From: a virus
Length of the DNA: 56,526 nucleotides
Reading direction: 5' to 3' (one strand)
IMG/VR virus record: IMGVR_UViG_3300040806_002135
Span: 1 to 56,526 of that record
The notes under the pieces were generated by a model, which was not told the DNA's origin, made no database searches, and was given only the letters and a program-made list of their open reading frames with translations. Positions 31,306 through 40,068 of this stretch are shown here, piece by piece (the first letter of the stretch is position 1; each line of letters begins with the position of its first letter). Position numbers and translations under genes: made by a program.

Positions 31306-32084
31306 ACGGGTACGGGCTGCTCCGGTTGTTGAAGGTCGGTCAGGGTGATATCACTCTCCAAGAGTGCAATCTCGCCATCTCCATCGTACTGAATCCACTG
31401 GAGGGTATGACCTCGTCCTCCCGCTGGCAAGTAGTGCTTGCTGGTCTGGTATGCCGACTCATCCAAGGCAGCATCCAGATTGAACTGCGAGATCATCTCT
31501 CCATCCAAATAGATCTGGAGATCTACATACCCTTGGTAGGTCACCTGGATTTCGGAATGATCCCGCAGTCCTCGGTAGTACCGTAGAGGGAGAGCCACCG
31601 GAACCGCCCGATGGACCTGCCCAGCAGTCGTGGCAATGTTGACTTGTTCCAGATTTGGGATGTACCCCCAACGCAACGCTGGATAGTACACCCGTCGGGT
31701 GTCCTGCCGTCTACCATCTCTAGCCGTCAGGATGATGGTGTCACTGAGATTGTTTGCCCTTTGGGCCACCTCATCCATGTTGAGTTTGAGTTCCACCGAT
31801 TGGTCAAAGGTAACTTCCCAGTAATGATAGAGTTGTTGGGTGGCAAACTGTTCCACTGGCACGGTTTCCAGTTGGAATCGGGTGATGGCCGGATCGCTGA
31901 TGGTGATCTGGATGACGTATCCTACCAGCCCTGGAGGCAGGAGAACCCGACGGGTCTTGCGTTCCGCCTGTGTTGGCAGTGCCTGTTGATTCACCAACGT
32001 CTGCCCATCTACATGAACGCTATAGCTGGGTTGCCCCTTGTACTCGACTCGGAGGGCTTGGGCAATAACTCTGGGTTTAATCAT
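31302..32084 (-). CDS. Hypothetical beta-rich virion protein, 260 residues
   Basis: MIKPRVIAQALRVEYKGQPSYSVHVDG... is predominantly beta, with many alternating hydrophobic strands (VLLPPGLVGYVIQITISD, HYWEVTFDQSVELKL). It is encoded directly after the probable nozzle and small coiled-coil genes and overlaps both neighbours by a few nt. A tail or connector role is likely from position; no family is recognised. Confidence 0.5.
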   Translation of the reverse strand: MIKPRVIAQALRVEYKGQPSYSVHVDGQTLVNQQALPTQAERKTRRVLLPPGLVGYVIQITISDPAITRFQLETVPVEQFATQQLYHYWEVTFDQSVELKLNMDEVAQRANNLSDTIILTARDGRRQDTRRVYYPALRWGYIPNLEQVNIATTAGQVHRAVPVALPLRYYRGLRDHSEIQVTYQGYVDLQIYLDGEMISQFNLDAALDESAYQTSKHYLPAGGRGHTLQWIQYDGDGEIALLESDITLTDLQQPEQPVPV

Positions 32085-32241
32085 TGGTCTGGGATTCCAA
32101 AAATTCGATGCGTGTCAGCAATTCATCCAACTGGGTCTGCAGATTCCGGTTGTTCTGGGTCAGTTGCCGCAGGGTTTCCCGCAATCGTTCATCCTCAATT
32201 TCCTGATACAGATCTGTCTCTGCCACCCGCAACTGGCTCAT
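32077..32241 (-). CDS. Small coiled-coil protein, 54 residues
   Basis: The frame starts at an ATGA overlapping the upstream stop and ends overlapping the next ATG. It encodes MSQLRVAETDLYQEIEDERL...LESQTND, a continuous heptad-like helix (LRQLTQNNRNLQTQLDELL). It could be a structural clamp or assembly factor for the tail complex. The double overlap with conserved neighbours supports it as a real gene. Confidence 0.6.
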   Translation of the reverse strand: MSQLRVAETDLYQEIEDERLRETLRQLTQNNRNLQTQLDELLTRIEFLESQTND

Positions 32242-34772
32242 ATCGGCTCCGAACTGTACTGGATGCGGGAAATCCGATCTGCTTCGGTTTCCTCACAGAA
32301 CAGGTGGGCCACCGATCCTTCGGTCAGCGCAGGGAAGTACAATTGAGCCAAGGTCCCATCCTCTGTCAGAGTCGGAGTCAGGGCTATCGGTCCAATCTTG
32401 GTCACTCCATCCACCAGCACAGATACATTCAAAGGGCCTCCGGTGTACTGGAATTCCACGGCATCCCAGCGGCGCAGCGTTTGTTCGGCCAGCATGTCCA
32501 TCTCGACTCCTACCCCAATCAAACGCCCACCTCCGTTGGATACCCGAACGGTGGCCTTGCGTCCGATCCGTGCATCGGTACACCGAAACACCCGCTCCAC
32601 CAACTGCGTAGCAGGGAGCGTGAAGATATCGGTGACCACGTCATCGATGAGCAACTCCAGTGTGCCGGACAAGGATTCTCCGGTAATCTGTACCCCACGG
32701 AAAACTTTCAAATCCTGCAAGTTTCCAGCATCAAAATCGCGAGTCAGTACAGTAAAGTTCTGATTGGTTCCACCGCCCAGGTAGCCTGCTTCAGAATACA
32801 GATTGTTGGTCTGACCCCGATAGTGCAGAGAGGCTGCTGTCAGATTGGATCTCGCAATCCGCACCCCCTGGCGCATGTCTACAACGTAACCCTGCGTGGT
32901 TTCGTCGGTGGAGAGCAGGTAGTAGCGGTTGTCCACAACTCCAGCAACATTGTTGATCAGGGTGTCAGAGGGTAGAGAGAAGTCCTTTAGAATCCCCTTG
33001 CTTAGATTGGTGACGTTGGCTCCATCAAAGAAACAGATGCCATTGAAACTGATGTAGAGGACTCCCTGCATGATCTCACGGACACAACGATGGAGTCCGG
33101 CAGGAACGCCTTCTACAGTAGGAACCTTGACCTTCCGCATACTGTCGGCAGTGGAACCGAAAACCCGGTAGAGGGAGAAGTCGGTAAAGACCAGCAGGTC
33201 GGAGCCACGTCTTCCCAATGCGGTGATGTCATTGTCAAAGGAAAGGTATCCGGCCAGAGGCCAGTTGTTGGGGTCACTGAAACGGGAAATGTAAAGAGTC
33301 CGGCCCTCGACTCCAAAGAAGAAGTTATTGACCTCCGTTACATGCTGCATGTTGTACGGAGGCAAATCGGTATTGAGGATCGGTTGGATGTCAATCAAGG
33401 CTCTTGCTGGAACAAAGTCCAAGAACGTTCCGCTGGTGATGGAACCTTGTGTATCTACGGCAAACGCGATGGGAATGAAGACCCGTTCAAACGGATCGTC
33501 ATCCATCACGATTTCCACCAGAATGTCTACATGGTGTGCGGCTCCAGCGGTGCGGCTCAGTGTGAAACTGACTGATCCAGAAGAAATGGTACTGTAGTCG
33601 GTTATGTCGTTGTTGACCGTGTTGTAGAGGCAACCGTTGAAGGAATGCCAGTTGAGACGGGCCTTTCCTGGAGGGAGATTGTTGATGGTTACATTGAGAT
33701 CGGTTGTGTTGGAAACAGAGATGGTTCCCGAAGTGACACTGCTGTAGTAGAGATTGGCGACCTTCTTGATGACCGAACTGGTTCCCCCCGTCCGGTACAG
33801 CGCATACTTGCCTGTTGTGATATCACTGATTGTGACCAAGGCAGGCCGATTGATGTTGTTGGCATCCTTTGCAAGGGAACTGGCGCTATTGGAGGGATCT
33901 GTCAGATCAGACATCCCTGACTCTGCTCCTGTCGCCTCATCAAACCGTGCCAGCCCGTACTGGTAGGGAATTGGATAGTATCCGGTGCTGGTCGAGTACC
34001 AGAGGGAGGTATGGCTGGAAGCCCGATCTGCGTTTGTGCCAATCTGGGAAAAGCTGATGTTTGGTTCGGGAACCTCCAGTCCCATCCGGTAGGTCTGATT
34101 CAGATCCCCATCCAGAATACGGATGGGGGCGCTGTCCACTGCCACAAGGGTTGCTGTTGCCGAAGCAACCGGAGTCTGATCAATGACAATCTGGTTGGAT
34201 GCAGAAATGATGTTGGTGACCAATCCACCGTCAGGGAGAATCGAATCATTGGCAACCAGCCTGTCCCCAACATGGATCTTGTCCACCTCTCCAGATTCCA
34301 GCGTCAGTGTCTTGGCTCCGGCATTGACTCCATTGGCGGCAACACGGATGGAATAGGAATCCCGACCAATGTAGAGATCCTGAGAGTATTCCACGAAGGA
34401 ATTTGCCTGGAAGAGGCCCTTGATCAGTCCTTGAACGGTGATCGTATCCCCACTGGTGATCGTGTAGTCCCCATTGCGCTCAATGACCAGAGGGCTGGTG
34501 TACTCTGCATCTCCACTGCTGCTGAGAACGGTGGTGATGATCAGTTGAACGGCTGGAGTGACATTGCTGAAGCCACTGCTTCCAACCCACGTTTCTCCGG
34601 CCTCGTAGTAGAAGACCTGTCCACCTCCTTCGCCTCCAAAGGACTCTCCCTGCCGGATCGTGTTGTCATAGACTTCGGCATCGATGAGCAACTGACTGGT
34701 GGCTTCCGGCAGTCGATTGCCAGGAAGCAGTGTGTTCAGCCCCCCGCCGAAGTTCGACTGCTCTTGGATCAT
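32238..34772 (-). CDS. Probable tail nozzle/tubular protein, 844 residues
   Basis: The N-terminus MIQEQSNFGGGLNTLLPGNRLPE is typical of the opening of podovirus tail-tube/nozzle proteins. The middle and end show propeller-like repeats: NNFFFGVEGRTLYISRFSDPNNW, SDLLVFTDFSLYRVFG, GVLYISFNGICFFDGANVTNL. T7 gp12-type nozzles are built from a beta-propeller, so this is a likely nozzle capping the adaptor ring; the assignment is by fold pattern and place. It overlaps the S74 fibre gene and the 54-residue gene by 4 nt. Confidence 0.55.
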   Translation of the reverse strand: MIQEQSNFGGGLNTLLPGNRLPEATSQLLIDAEVYDNTIRQGESFGGEGGGQVFYYEAGETWVGSSGFSNVTPAVQLIITTVLSSSGDAEYTSPLVIERNGDYTITSGDTITVQGLIKGLFQANSFVEYSQDLYIGRDSYSIRVAANGVNAGAKTLTLESGEVDKIHVGDRLVANDSILPDGGLVTNIISASNQIVIDQTPVASATATLVAVDSAPIRILDGDLNQTYRMGLEVPEPNISFSQIGTNADRASSHTSLWYSTSTGYYPIPYQYGLARFDEATGAESGMSDLTDPSNSASSLAKDANNINRPALVTISDITTGKYALYRTGGTSSVIKKVANLYYSSVTSGTISVSNTTDLNVTINNLPPGKARLNWHSFNGCLYNTVNNDITDYSTISSGSVSFTLSRTAGAAHHVDILVEIVMDDDPFERVFIPIAFAVDTQGSITSGTFLDFVPARALIDIQPILNTDLPPYNMQHVTEVNNFFFGVEGRTLYISRFSDPNNWPLAGYLSFDNDITALGRRGSDLLVFTDFSLYRVFGSTADSMRKVKVPTVEGVPAGLHRCVREIMQGVLYISFNGICFFDGANVTNLSKGILKDFSLPSDTLINNVAGVVDNRYYLLSTDETTQGYVVDMRQGVRIARSNLTAASLHYRGQTNNLYSEAGYLGGGTNQNFTVLTRDFDAGNLQDLKVFRGVQITGESLSGTLELLIDDVVTDIFTLPATQLVERVFRCTDARIGRKATVRVSNGGGRLIGVGVEMDMLAEQTLRRWDAVEFQYTGGPLNVSVLVDGVTKIGPIALTPTLTEDGTLAQLYFPALTEGSVAHLFCEETEADRISRIQYSSEPI

Positions 34773-35551
34773 TCCATTGCCCGTTGGAGTTCTTGGACTT
34801 GTTTACTTAACTGATTGACCGATTCAATCAGTAACGGGATCAGGAGTTCGTACCGGACGGCCAATGTACCATCGGGACGTTGGATCACCGCTTCGGGGAC
34901 CACAGGTTGCACCTCTTGGGCAATCACCCCAACGCTGGATTCTCCACCTGTGGGATGATCCTCCAGCCACTCAAAGCGGACCCCACGCAACACCGCCAGA
35001 TCAGCCAGCGGGTTGGATGAGATCATCCGAACGTTTCGTTTCTTGCGGATATCGGAGGTGTAGTAGGCTGTGACATCCCCAGCGCACCGGATCTCGGCAG
35101 AGGCCCCGGTGACCGTCAGCAGTCCTTGGATTTCGGTACTGGTGGTAAAGGTCTTGTTGGAAAGACTTTGTGTGTCCGAGGTTCCGACCAGAGAGCCCGA
35201 AGGGATGGATTTCCCCAGCAAGTCCAGACTGATCGTGTTGGCAGTTCCATCGGTACTGAGGACAGGAATGTCTCCGTCTGTGGAACCATGAGTCTTGCCG
35301 TTGAGTTTGTCCACATTCAGATTGCTCACCTTTGTGGTCGAGGTGACCGTCAGCGGAGCCGTTCCTACGGCAATGTTGCTGATCAGGGAAGCCCCTGTGA
35401 CAGAACCTGTCGAAACGACAGTGTTGGCACTGACGGTTCCTGATGCAGTCAGACTCTGTACAGTGGAGTTCCCTGTCGCATCCAGCGAAATGTTGGGAGA
35501 GGCTCCGCTGTTGGATAGATGCCGAACTTCATTGACTCGTACAGTACTCAT
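34769..35551 (-). CDS. Tail fibre/spike with S74 intramolecular chaperone
   Basis: The first 160 residues are Ser/Thr/Val-rich, fibre-like repeats. The C-terminal third is a peptidase S74 chaperone: TSDIRKKRNVRMIS with the Ser166-Asp167 dyad, then LRGVRFEWLEDHP and SVGVIAQEVQPVVPEAV, ending in a coiled coil (VNQLSKQVQELQRAME). S74 domains guide trimer folding and cut themselves off before the Ser. It likely forms a short receptor-binding fibre. The gene follows the endolysin gene by one base. Confidence 0.8.
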   Translation of the reverse strand: MSTVRVNEVRHLSNSGASPNISLDATGNSTVQSLTASGTVSANTVVSTGSVTGASLISNIAVGTAPLTVTSTTKVSNLNVDKLNGKTHGSTDGDIPVLSTDGTANTISLDLLGKSIPSGSLVGTSDTQSLSNKTFTTSTEIQGLLTVTGASAEIRCAGDVTAYYTSDIRKKRNVRMISSNPLADLAVLRGVRFEWLEDHPTGGESSVGVIAQEVQPVVPEAVIQRPDGTLAVRYELLIPLLIESVNQLSKQVQELQRAME

Positions 35552-35935
35552 CTAGTAACTCCAAATAGCTGATTTTTCAGGTTTTCTTACGTCCAAATGT
35601 ATGAATCTCTGGGAAAAGTCGTTGCGCTGGTTGATCCCCAGTCCATTGAATCCGTGCTTGATTGCCAGCTTCAGTAGGCGTATGGCATCTGCCCCGTAGA
35701 TCAACACATCCACGGCCATCCCTCGTCCATGATATCCTGGTCCATTCGGCTTCATGCGTTCGCGTGGATTAAGTTTTGGGTCACGATAGGCGCTGGATAG
35801 GCGCATCGGTTGTCCGAACTCCTCCCGCAACGCTTCCAGCTTTTCCATCATTTCCAAGTCCATCGCGCAATTGTTCGTGAAGGAACAGGCGAGTTCCTCC
35901 CTGCTGAAATGGGGGCTGGATTCAATAGTACTCAT
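35552..35935 (-). CDS. Endolysin, M15-family peptidase
   Basis: The 127-residue protein is a Peptidase_M15_3 (VanY/DacA-like) domain: RLSSAYRDP (about 46-53), then YHGRGMAVDV with His69 and Asp76, and FIHLDVR with His113, which together give the H-x6-D...H zinc site. Such enzymes cut L-Ala-D-Glu or D-Ala-D-Ala bonds in peptidoglycan. There is no signal peptide, so export would depend on the holin. It sits between a small membrane protein gene and the S74 fibre. Confidence 0.8.
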   Translation of the reverse strand: MSTIESSPHFSREELACSFTNNCAMDLEMMEKLEALREEFGQPMRLSSAYRDPKLNPRERMKPNGPGYHGRGMAVDVLIYGADAIRLLKLAIKHGFNGLGINQRNDFSQRFIHLDVRKPEKSAIWSY

Positions 35936-36234
35936 GCGTTTTTCCCCATCATTTGTTTAGCTTTGATTTCCTTGCGCCACCGCTTGAACATCTTGATTCC
36001 AATGACAATCGCGATAGGCGCACCAAAGAACGCCGCAATTCCCTCGGCGGCTCCGGTGTCCAGCAGGACATCCGTAACGCCCCACGCCATGTCCTCTACG
36101 CTGGCATCTACGGGCGCAGAGAGGATGAAATCAATCGCTTCCTGGTTGTTCGGATCGGGGATCGCTTCAATCCCAGCGTCTGTGACGGCATCTGTCACCG
36201 TGTCCGTAATGAGATTCTTTATGATTTCTTCCAA
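35932..36234 (-). CDS. Small membrane protein, possible holin or pinholin, 100 residues
   Basis: After an acidic amphipathic first half, a hydrophobic segment (GIAAFFGAPIAIVIGIKMF, about residues 65-83) is followed by a basic cytoplasmic tail (KRWRKEIKAKQMM). One helix and a charged tail next to the M15 endolysin fit a class-III holin or an accessory lysis protein. The overlap with the endolysin gene by 4 nt supports a joint role. Confidence 0.5.
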   Translation of the reverse strand: MEEIIKNLITDTVTDAVTDAGIEAIPDPNNQEAIDFILSAPVDASVEDMAWGVTDVLLDTGAAEGIAAFFGAPIAIVIGIKMFKRWRKEIKAKQMMGKNA

Positions 36235-36449
36235 GATACCCTCTTGCTACTGGTTTTACGTTTTGCAGGAGCCGCCTTGCACATGGCCTTGGTAGGCCGA
36301 CACGCTGGATACGGACGTTTGCTGCCACCCTTGGCAGACTTTCGGCCACAAGCCTTCCCTGTCTTGCAGTCCACCCAGCCCTTGCCGCCGTTTCTCCCAA
36401 ACCAACCCTTCAGCCCTTGCTTTTTTTCTGGCCCGAACTTCGTTGCCAT
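36219..36449 (-). CDS. Lys/Cys-rich small protein, 76 residues
   Basis: MATKFGPEKKQGLKGWFGRN... is very basic, with GGKGWVDCKTGKACGRKSAKGG and RPYPACRPTKAMC. The 'W.dCk......pCGrk....kk.yPaCRPt...C' pattern recurs in small proteins of marine T7-like and T4-like phages. Function is unknown; DNA or wall binding is plausible. It overlaps both neighbours (by 16 and 40 nt). Confidence 0.6.
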   Translation of the reverse strand: MATKFGPEKKQGLKGWFGRNGGKGWVDCKTGKACGRKSAKGGSKRPYPACRPTKAMCKAAPAKRKTSSKRVSWKKS

Positions 36450-36580
36450 CCTCCTCCCATCGCTTTGTATCTCTTGGCGGCATATCCGTTGGCATAGGCA
36501 CTCGGATATACTTTGTACTTTCTTTTTGCTTCCGCCTTGGCCTTTGCCCAGAGGGCAGGCTTGGTTGGAGTATTGGCCAT
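36410..36580 (-). CDS. Lys-rich small protein, 56 residues
   Basis: The frame starts at a TGATG overlap with the upstream stop and encodes MANTPTKPALWAKAKAEAKR... ending GGGWQRSSGQKKSKG. The 'KP.LW......k.k.....s.ya...a...Yk..GGg' layout is a recurrent family of marine phages. It is nested between two other short overlapping genes, so the unit is compact. Function is unknown. Confidence 0.6.
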   Translation of the reverse strand: MANTPTKPALWAKAKAEAKRKYKVYPSAYANGYAAKRYKAMGGGWQRSSGQKKSKG

Positions 36581-36984
36581 CAGATCTGCCTATCCGTATT
36601 TACACCGATTAAGCATTCCTTAGTCATCTTTTCGGCAGCTTGTAGCTTTTGGGGTTCAGACATTTCCAAAACCTGCTCGTACCGATAGTGCTTGCGGAAT
36701 TCATCGATGACGCAAGAACAGTTTTGAATGGAGAACTGAAGTGCCAACGGTTTTGGCATTCCTTGGTATTCAAACTGTGGCTGCATCTGCAGCGAACATT
36801 GATACGTCCACTGCAGTAGAAATAGGGTAGGGTAGTTGATCTCATACAGTTGTTGCTCAACTTCGTTGACCAACGGCCCTTTACTCTTGTCGAGATGCTG
36901 TGGCAGATTGCCGTGATGCGAGAACGCTGGCGGCGGCAACCCGCAGGTTGACAACAGGGCCAGTAGCAGCAGTGATTTCTTCAT
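36580..36984 (-). CDS. Exported protein in lysis cluster, 134 residues
   Basis: MKKSLLLLALLSTCGLPPPAF... has a classic Sec signal peptide: positive start, hydrophobic stretch, then SHHGNLP after a probable cut near residue 22. LLSTCG also resembles a lipobox, so a lipoprotein is possible. The mature part has five Cys, including QNCSCV, and Leu-rich helices. Its place in the lysis cluster fits an o-spanin-like or periplasmic lysis factor, but no known spanin motif is seen. It is coupled by TAATG to the upstream gene. Confidence 0.55.
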   Translation of the reverse strand: MKKSLLLLALLSTCGLPPPAFSHHGNLPQHLDKSKGPLVNEVEQQLYEINYPTLFLLQWTYQCSLQMQPQFEYQGMPKPLALQFSIQNCSCVIDEFRKHYRYEQVLEMSEPQKLQAAEKMTKECLIGVNTDRQI

Positions 36985-37283
36985 TAGTACTTTCCTTTTC
37001 TACCTTTCGGATTAGACGTAGTATGTCCTCCCTTGCCACCCCATAGGTCTTTGCAAGCCCAGTGTTTTGCAGTGCCTTTAGTTGCTGAAGCGCACTTGTG
37101 TCGTGCCTTAAAAGATTTTCTAGCTGCGGCAGAGTAATTGTTTCCATAGCCCTTTGCTCCATACTGAATGATCTTTTCTTTTCCACCGCTGCAGTCCTTG
37201 ACCACCCTCTTCTTTTTGCTTCCTGCTGGCGCTGGTCTGGGCTTGTTGCAGGGCATAGCCTTCTTATTGACTCTTGCTGGCAT
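36984..37283 (-). CDS. Basic Cys-containing protein, 99 residues
   Basis: The central KEKIIQYGAKGYGNNYSAAARKSFKARHKCASA followed by HWACKDLW is a signature of a small basic family seen in many cyanophages and pelagiphages (written here: YGAKGYGNNYS, then SFKARHKC, then HWACKDLW). Its function is unknown. It is very Lys/Gly-rich and may bind nucleic acid or act in lysis. It overlaps the exported-protein gene through TAATG. Confidence 0.6.
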   Translation of the reverse strand: MPARVNKKAMPCNKPRPAPAGSKKKRVVKDCSGGKEKIIQYGAKGYGNNYSAAARKSFKARHKCASATKGTAKHWACKDLWGGKGGHTTSNPKGRKGKY

Positions 37284-37284
37284 C

Positions 37285-37578
37285 TTATTCTTTCTCCCGC
37301 AGTACGGCCTTCAGCAGTGTAGTTTGTTCGACTAGGCAGCTTCGCAGATCCCCCAGTATTTTGTTAGACTCAGAAATGATTCCTCTGAGTGCCTCATCGC
37401 TGGTCGTATCCTTTTTCATCCATTCGAGCCTTTCTTCTTTGTGCATCATGTCTGCTGTTGTTCGCTCCTCACGATGAGATTTTGTGATAAATTGGATATA
37501 CCAGAAACAAGCGATCAAGGAGCCAAGCCCTGCGCCTAAGTCGCTAACCAGCTGAATGATTGAAGATGATTCGGGCAT
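37285..37578 (-). CDS. Probable holin, BhlA-like, 97 residues
   Basis: The N-terminus MPESSSIIQLVSDLGAGLG... continues into one transmembrane helix (SLIACFWYIQFI, about 20-32). It is followed by a charged amphipathic domain (KSHREERTTADMM...) and a C-terminal coiled coil (LVEQTTLLKAVLREKE). This topology is like BhlA/UviB-type holins. It is the first gene of the lysis cluster, one base from its neighbour. Confidence 0.6.
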   Translation of the reverse strand: MPESSSIIQLVSDLGAGLGSLIACFWYIQFITKSHREERTTADMMHKEERLEWMKKDTTSDEALRGIISESNKILGDLRSCLVEQTTLLKAVLREKE

Positions 37579-37599
37579 AGCAGGTACTCGGCTAAAGGG

Positions 37600-38151
37600 T
37601 TATAGGGAATCAGGCCACGCATGAATCGGTGCTTTGCCCGTTGGATTTCCCTCTTCGTCCGTTGGGGTGGTGTGGAGTGCGATGAACTCTTCTAGTGTCG
37701 TGCAGCCATTGATGGCGGATTCGATTGAATTGGATGCGGCCCGTACAGAAGCCCTATAATCTAGTACTGCTTGCGGCACTGCGGTGCTGGTTTCGGCCTT
37801 CCGTACAACATACCAATCGGTGTCTTTAAGTAGGCTTCCTGCGGTTTGTTTTGTGCGGCTAATCCACTGGCTTTTGAGCCCCTGCTGAACCTGCTGGTTG
37901 CCGCCCATGTCTAATACTGGATTGCCGTCTGCGTCCGTTACGTTTATATCATCTAGGCTTTTAGGGTTATTAGCTGACCAATAAAACCGTTCATCATACG
38001 GATCTGGTGGCGCAGGAGGTTCTACCCAAACCATTCCAAGTGACGTTTTGAATTCTGGTGTCCACCGATTCCAGACTGACGGATGTGTAATGCCATTGGA
38101 ATCTGTCCAAGATCGTCCAACACGAATCGTAGTGCCGTTGTAAGTCCACAT
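37600..38151 (-). CDS. Tail-fibre assembly-like protein, 183 residues
   Basis: The N-terminal 60 residues (MWTYNGTTIRVGRSWTDSNG...) look beta-rich. The second half is helical with LLKDTDWYVVRKAETSTAVPQAVLDYRASVR, the 'L..tDw.v.r......vP......y...lR' pattern of DUF4376-like and tail-fibre-assembly proteins. It may chaperone or cap the adjacent fibres. It follows the 638-residue fibre gene. Confidence 0.55.
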   Translation of the reverse strand: MWTYNGTTIRVGRSWTDSNGITHPSVWNRWTPEFKTSLGMVWVEPPAPPDPYDERFYWSANNPKSLDDINVTDADGNPVLDMGGNQQVQQGLKSQWISRTKQTAGSLLKDTDWYVVRKAETSTAVPQAVLDYRASVRAASNSIESAINGCTTLEEFIALHTTPTDEEGNPTGKAPIHAWPDSL

Positions 38152-38173
38152 AGTTAGTTATCCTTTTATCCTG

Positions 38174-40060
38174 TTAACGTGCGTTGCTAAATTTAAATGG
38201 TTGTTCTGCGAAGGCCATAAAGATGTAAGTTTCGCCATCATCGTTAATTTCTTCTTTAGTGGATCTAACTTTAAAACCATTACTTAAAAAATCTATGTAT
38301 ATGTCCGTTGCGGCAGTAGACCCGTTTCCACGATAGCCTTCTTGGATACTTTTATTAGCGTACAAAACTTTATTCATGACGTTACTGGAATCCCTAGCAT
38401 TGTCGTACATAGCCCAACTAGTATGAGTCGTGGTGGTGTCGGATGTGCATTTGCAAATTACAAGGGCAGGGCGGAAGCCACAGTACACAAACGGCAAAGC
38501 AGTAGACCCTTCGTAGCTGCCGAACTTACTGTAGCCTTCTACCGAATGCCAGCAGTAGGCTATAAAATTATGAGTATCATTAATATTAGTTGTATTAATA
38601 TTCCCCAGTAAAGGGACTATATTTCCATCAGTAAGTGGGTTTTTAATACCCCCACCTCCGGAAGTCGAAACATTCGTCTGAGCATTAGGTAATTGCAAAT
38701 ATAAATTATGATTCGTTGATAGGCTTTTGTGGTAAACGAACCAATATTCAGGATCATCTAAATCCTTAATTATTACAAAATCTAAACTACTTAGACCGGA
38801 CGGAATAGACTGATTCGAATTGGTGGCGTTATTACCGTAGTATTTTACAATACTAAACCCTGCATCGGTATTTATTGACATCCGCTTTGGGTATATTGTT
38901 GGCGATCCAGCAGGGGTATAATTGCTTTGTAGTACCCCATTAATTGATACACTACTATTAGAACTAGTAGCAGCAGACCCATTAGCGTTCATTGCGCCAG
39001 AAGTAGCCGTATTATCTGCTGTGGGTACCCCACCTGCTTTCCAGCACCAAGCTACAAACTTAGCATTGTTGTCATTTAAAGCGTTAGTTCCTGTGATTGA
39101 TTGAATTGTAAAGCCAGATGATGTTAAATCGGCATCAGCATTACCAGAATATGTACCTTCAGCATTAGTCTGGGAGGATGAAATCCATTTTAAATTCCCA
39201 TCCCCACGAACAGAATCCATTAACAAGTGATCTGAATTTACATTGGATGTTGGTAATAGTGTTCTTGCTTTAGTCCAAATTAAGTCTGGAGCAAAGTCTG
39301 TTGAAATTGATCTAGGGTAAATATTATCCCCCGTCCAAATCACAGCTTTAAAGTAATCCGCTGGCACATCACCAGTAACGGTTGGGGTAAAGTCTGGCAG
39401 GTTGGCAGTACAAAGTGCTAGTGCGCCAGTTGGTGGTTGGAAAGCAAAGCGTCCACCTGTTGAATTACCTGAGGCATCTGTATCATAATCGCCAGCACCA
39501 GTAGGAAGGTTTGATGCTCCACCGAAAGTAGGGTCTTGACCGAAATTAACTCTAATTTTCTGACTGCCAGAATTTGAAGCATTCCAGCATCTTAAACTAA
39601 GATTTGAAGTAAGGTTATTATGAATATATCCTGTTCCGTTCGAAATGTTTGCAGACAACTGCAATGCGCCATTTTTTGCTAGATACCACTTGCTATTCTG
39701 AATATCTACAATCACGCCTAATACATCTTCTGTTGTAAAGCTAATCGAAACTGCTGTTTGAGGAGCGTTATTCCAAGGTTCACCATCACCTCTAATTCCC
39801 CAAGAATTACTAGTATTGGTACCTTCCAGTAACCCAATATTCAATAAACTTAAGTAACTTGTTTCATAATAAATTTCAAAATAAGTAATCGCATTCGGTA
39901 ACATCTGCATTGATGAAGACACTGAGCCAGCAGAAGCTAAAAATGTTCCGGTAGTTAAATTCCCATCAGATAGCGAAATTGATGAGTTATATAACGGATT
40001 CAACGCAGCAAAATTATTCGTTGGACTGTCTGGGACAATATCGTGTGTGCTAAATGCCAT
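38174..40060 (-). CDS. DUF7483-like/SPRY-type fibre protein, about 628 residues
   Basis: Two copies of a lectin-like module are visible: an SPRY-like first half (YFEIYYETSYLSLLNIGLLEG...), then the DUF7483 type (YFKAVIWTGDNIYPRSIST, FAPDLIWTKARTLLP, FTIQSITGTNALNDNN, FVAWCWKAGG) and a second partial copy (LDFVIIKDLDDPEYWFVYH, FIAYCWHSVEGYS). Such modules occur on tail fibres of aquatic phages and probably bind host surface sugars. The ATG at 40060 (MAFSTHDIVPDS) is chosen over a TTG at 40084 that would overlap the upstream stop. Confidence 0.65.
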   Translation of the reverse strand: MAFSTHDIVPDSPTNNFAALNPLYNSSISLSDGNLTTGTFLASAGSVSSSMQMLPNAITYFEIYYETSYLSLLNIGLLEGTNTSNSWGIRGDGEPWNNAPQTAVSISFTTEDVLGVIVDIQNSKWYLAKNGALQLSANISNGTGYIHNNLTSNLSLRCWNASNSGSQKIRVNFGQDPTFGGASNLPTGAGDYDTDASGNSTGGRFAFQPPTGALALCTANLPDFTPTVTGDVPADYFKAVIWTGDNIYPRSISTDFAPDLIWTKARTLLPTSNVNSDHLLMDSVRGDGNLKWISSSQTNAEGTYSGNADADLTSSGFTIQSITGTNALNDNNAKFVAWCWKAGGVPTADNTATSGAMNANGSAATSSNSSVSINGVLQSNYTPAGSPTIYPKRMSINTDAGFSIVKYYGNNATNSNQSIPSGLSSLDFVIIKDLDDPEYWFVYHKSLSTNHNLYLQLPNAQTNVSTSGGGGIKNPLTDGNIVPLLGNINTTNINDTHNFIAYCWHSVEGYSKFGSYEGSTALPFVYCGFRPALVICKCTSDTTTTHTSWAMYDNARDSSNVMNKVLYANKSIQEGYRGNGSTAATDIYIDFLSNGFKVRSTKEEINDDGETYIFMAFAEQPFKFSNAR

Positions 40061-40068
40061 AATCTTTA

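Noticed and set aside
31611-32975. 454-codon rightward frame opposite two virion genes
   Set aside because: It spans two coupled leftward genes and their junction, has no start signal and resembles no protein family.
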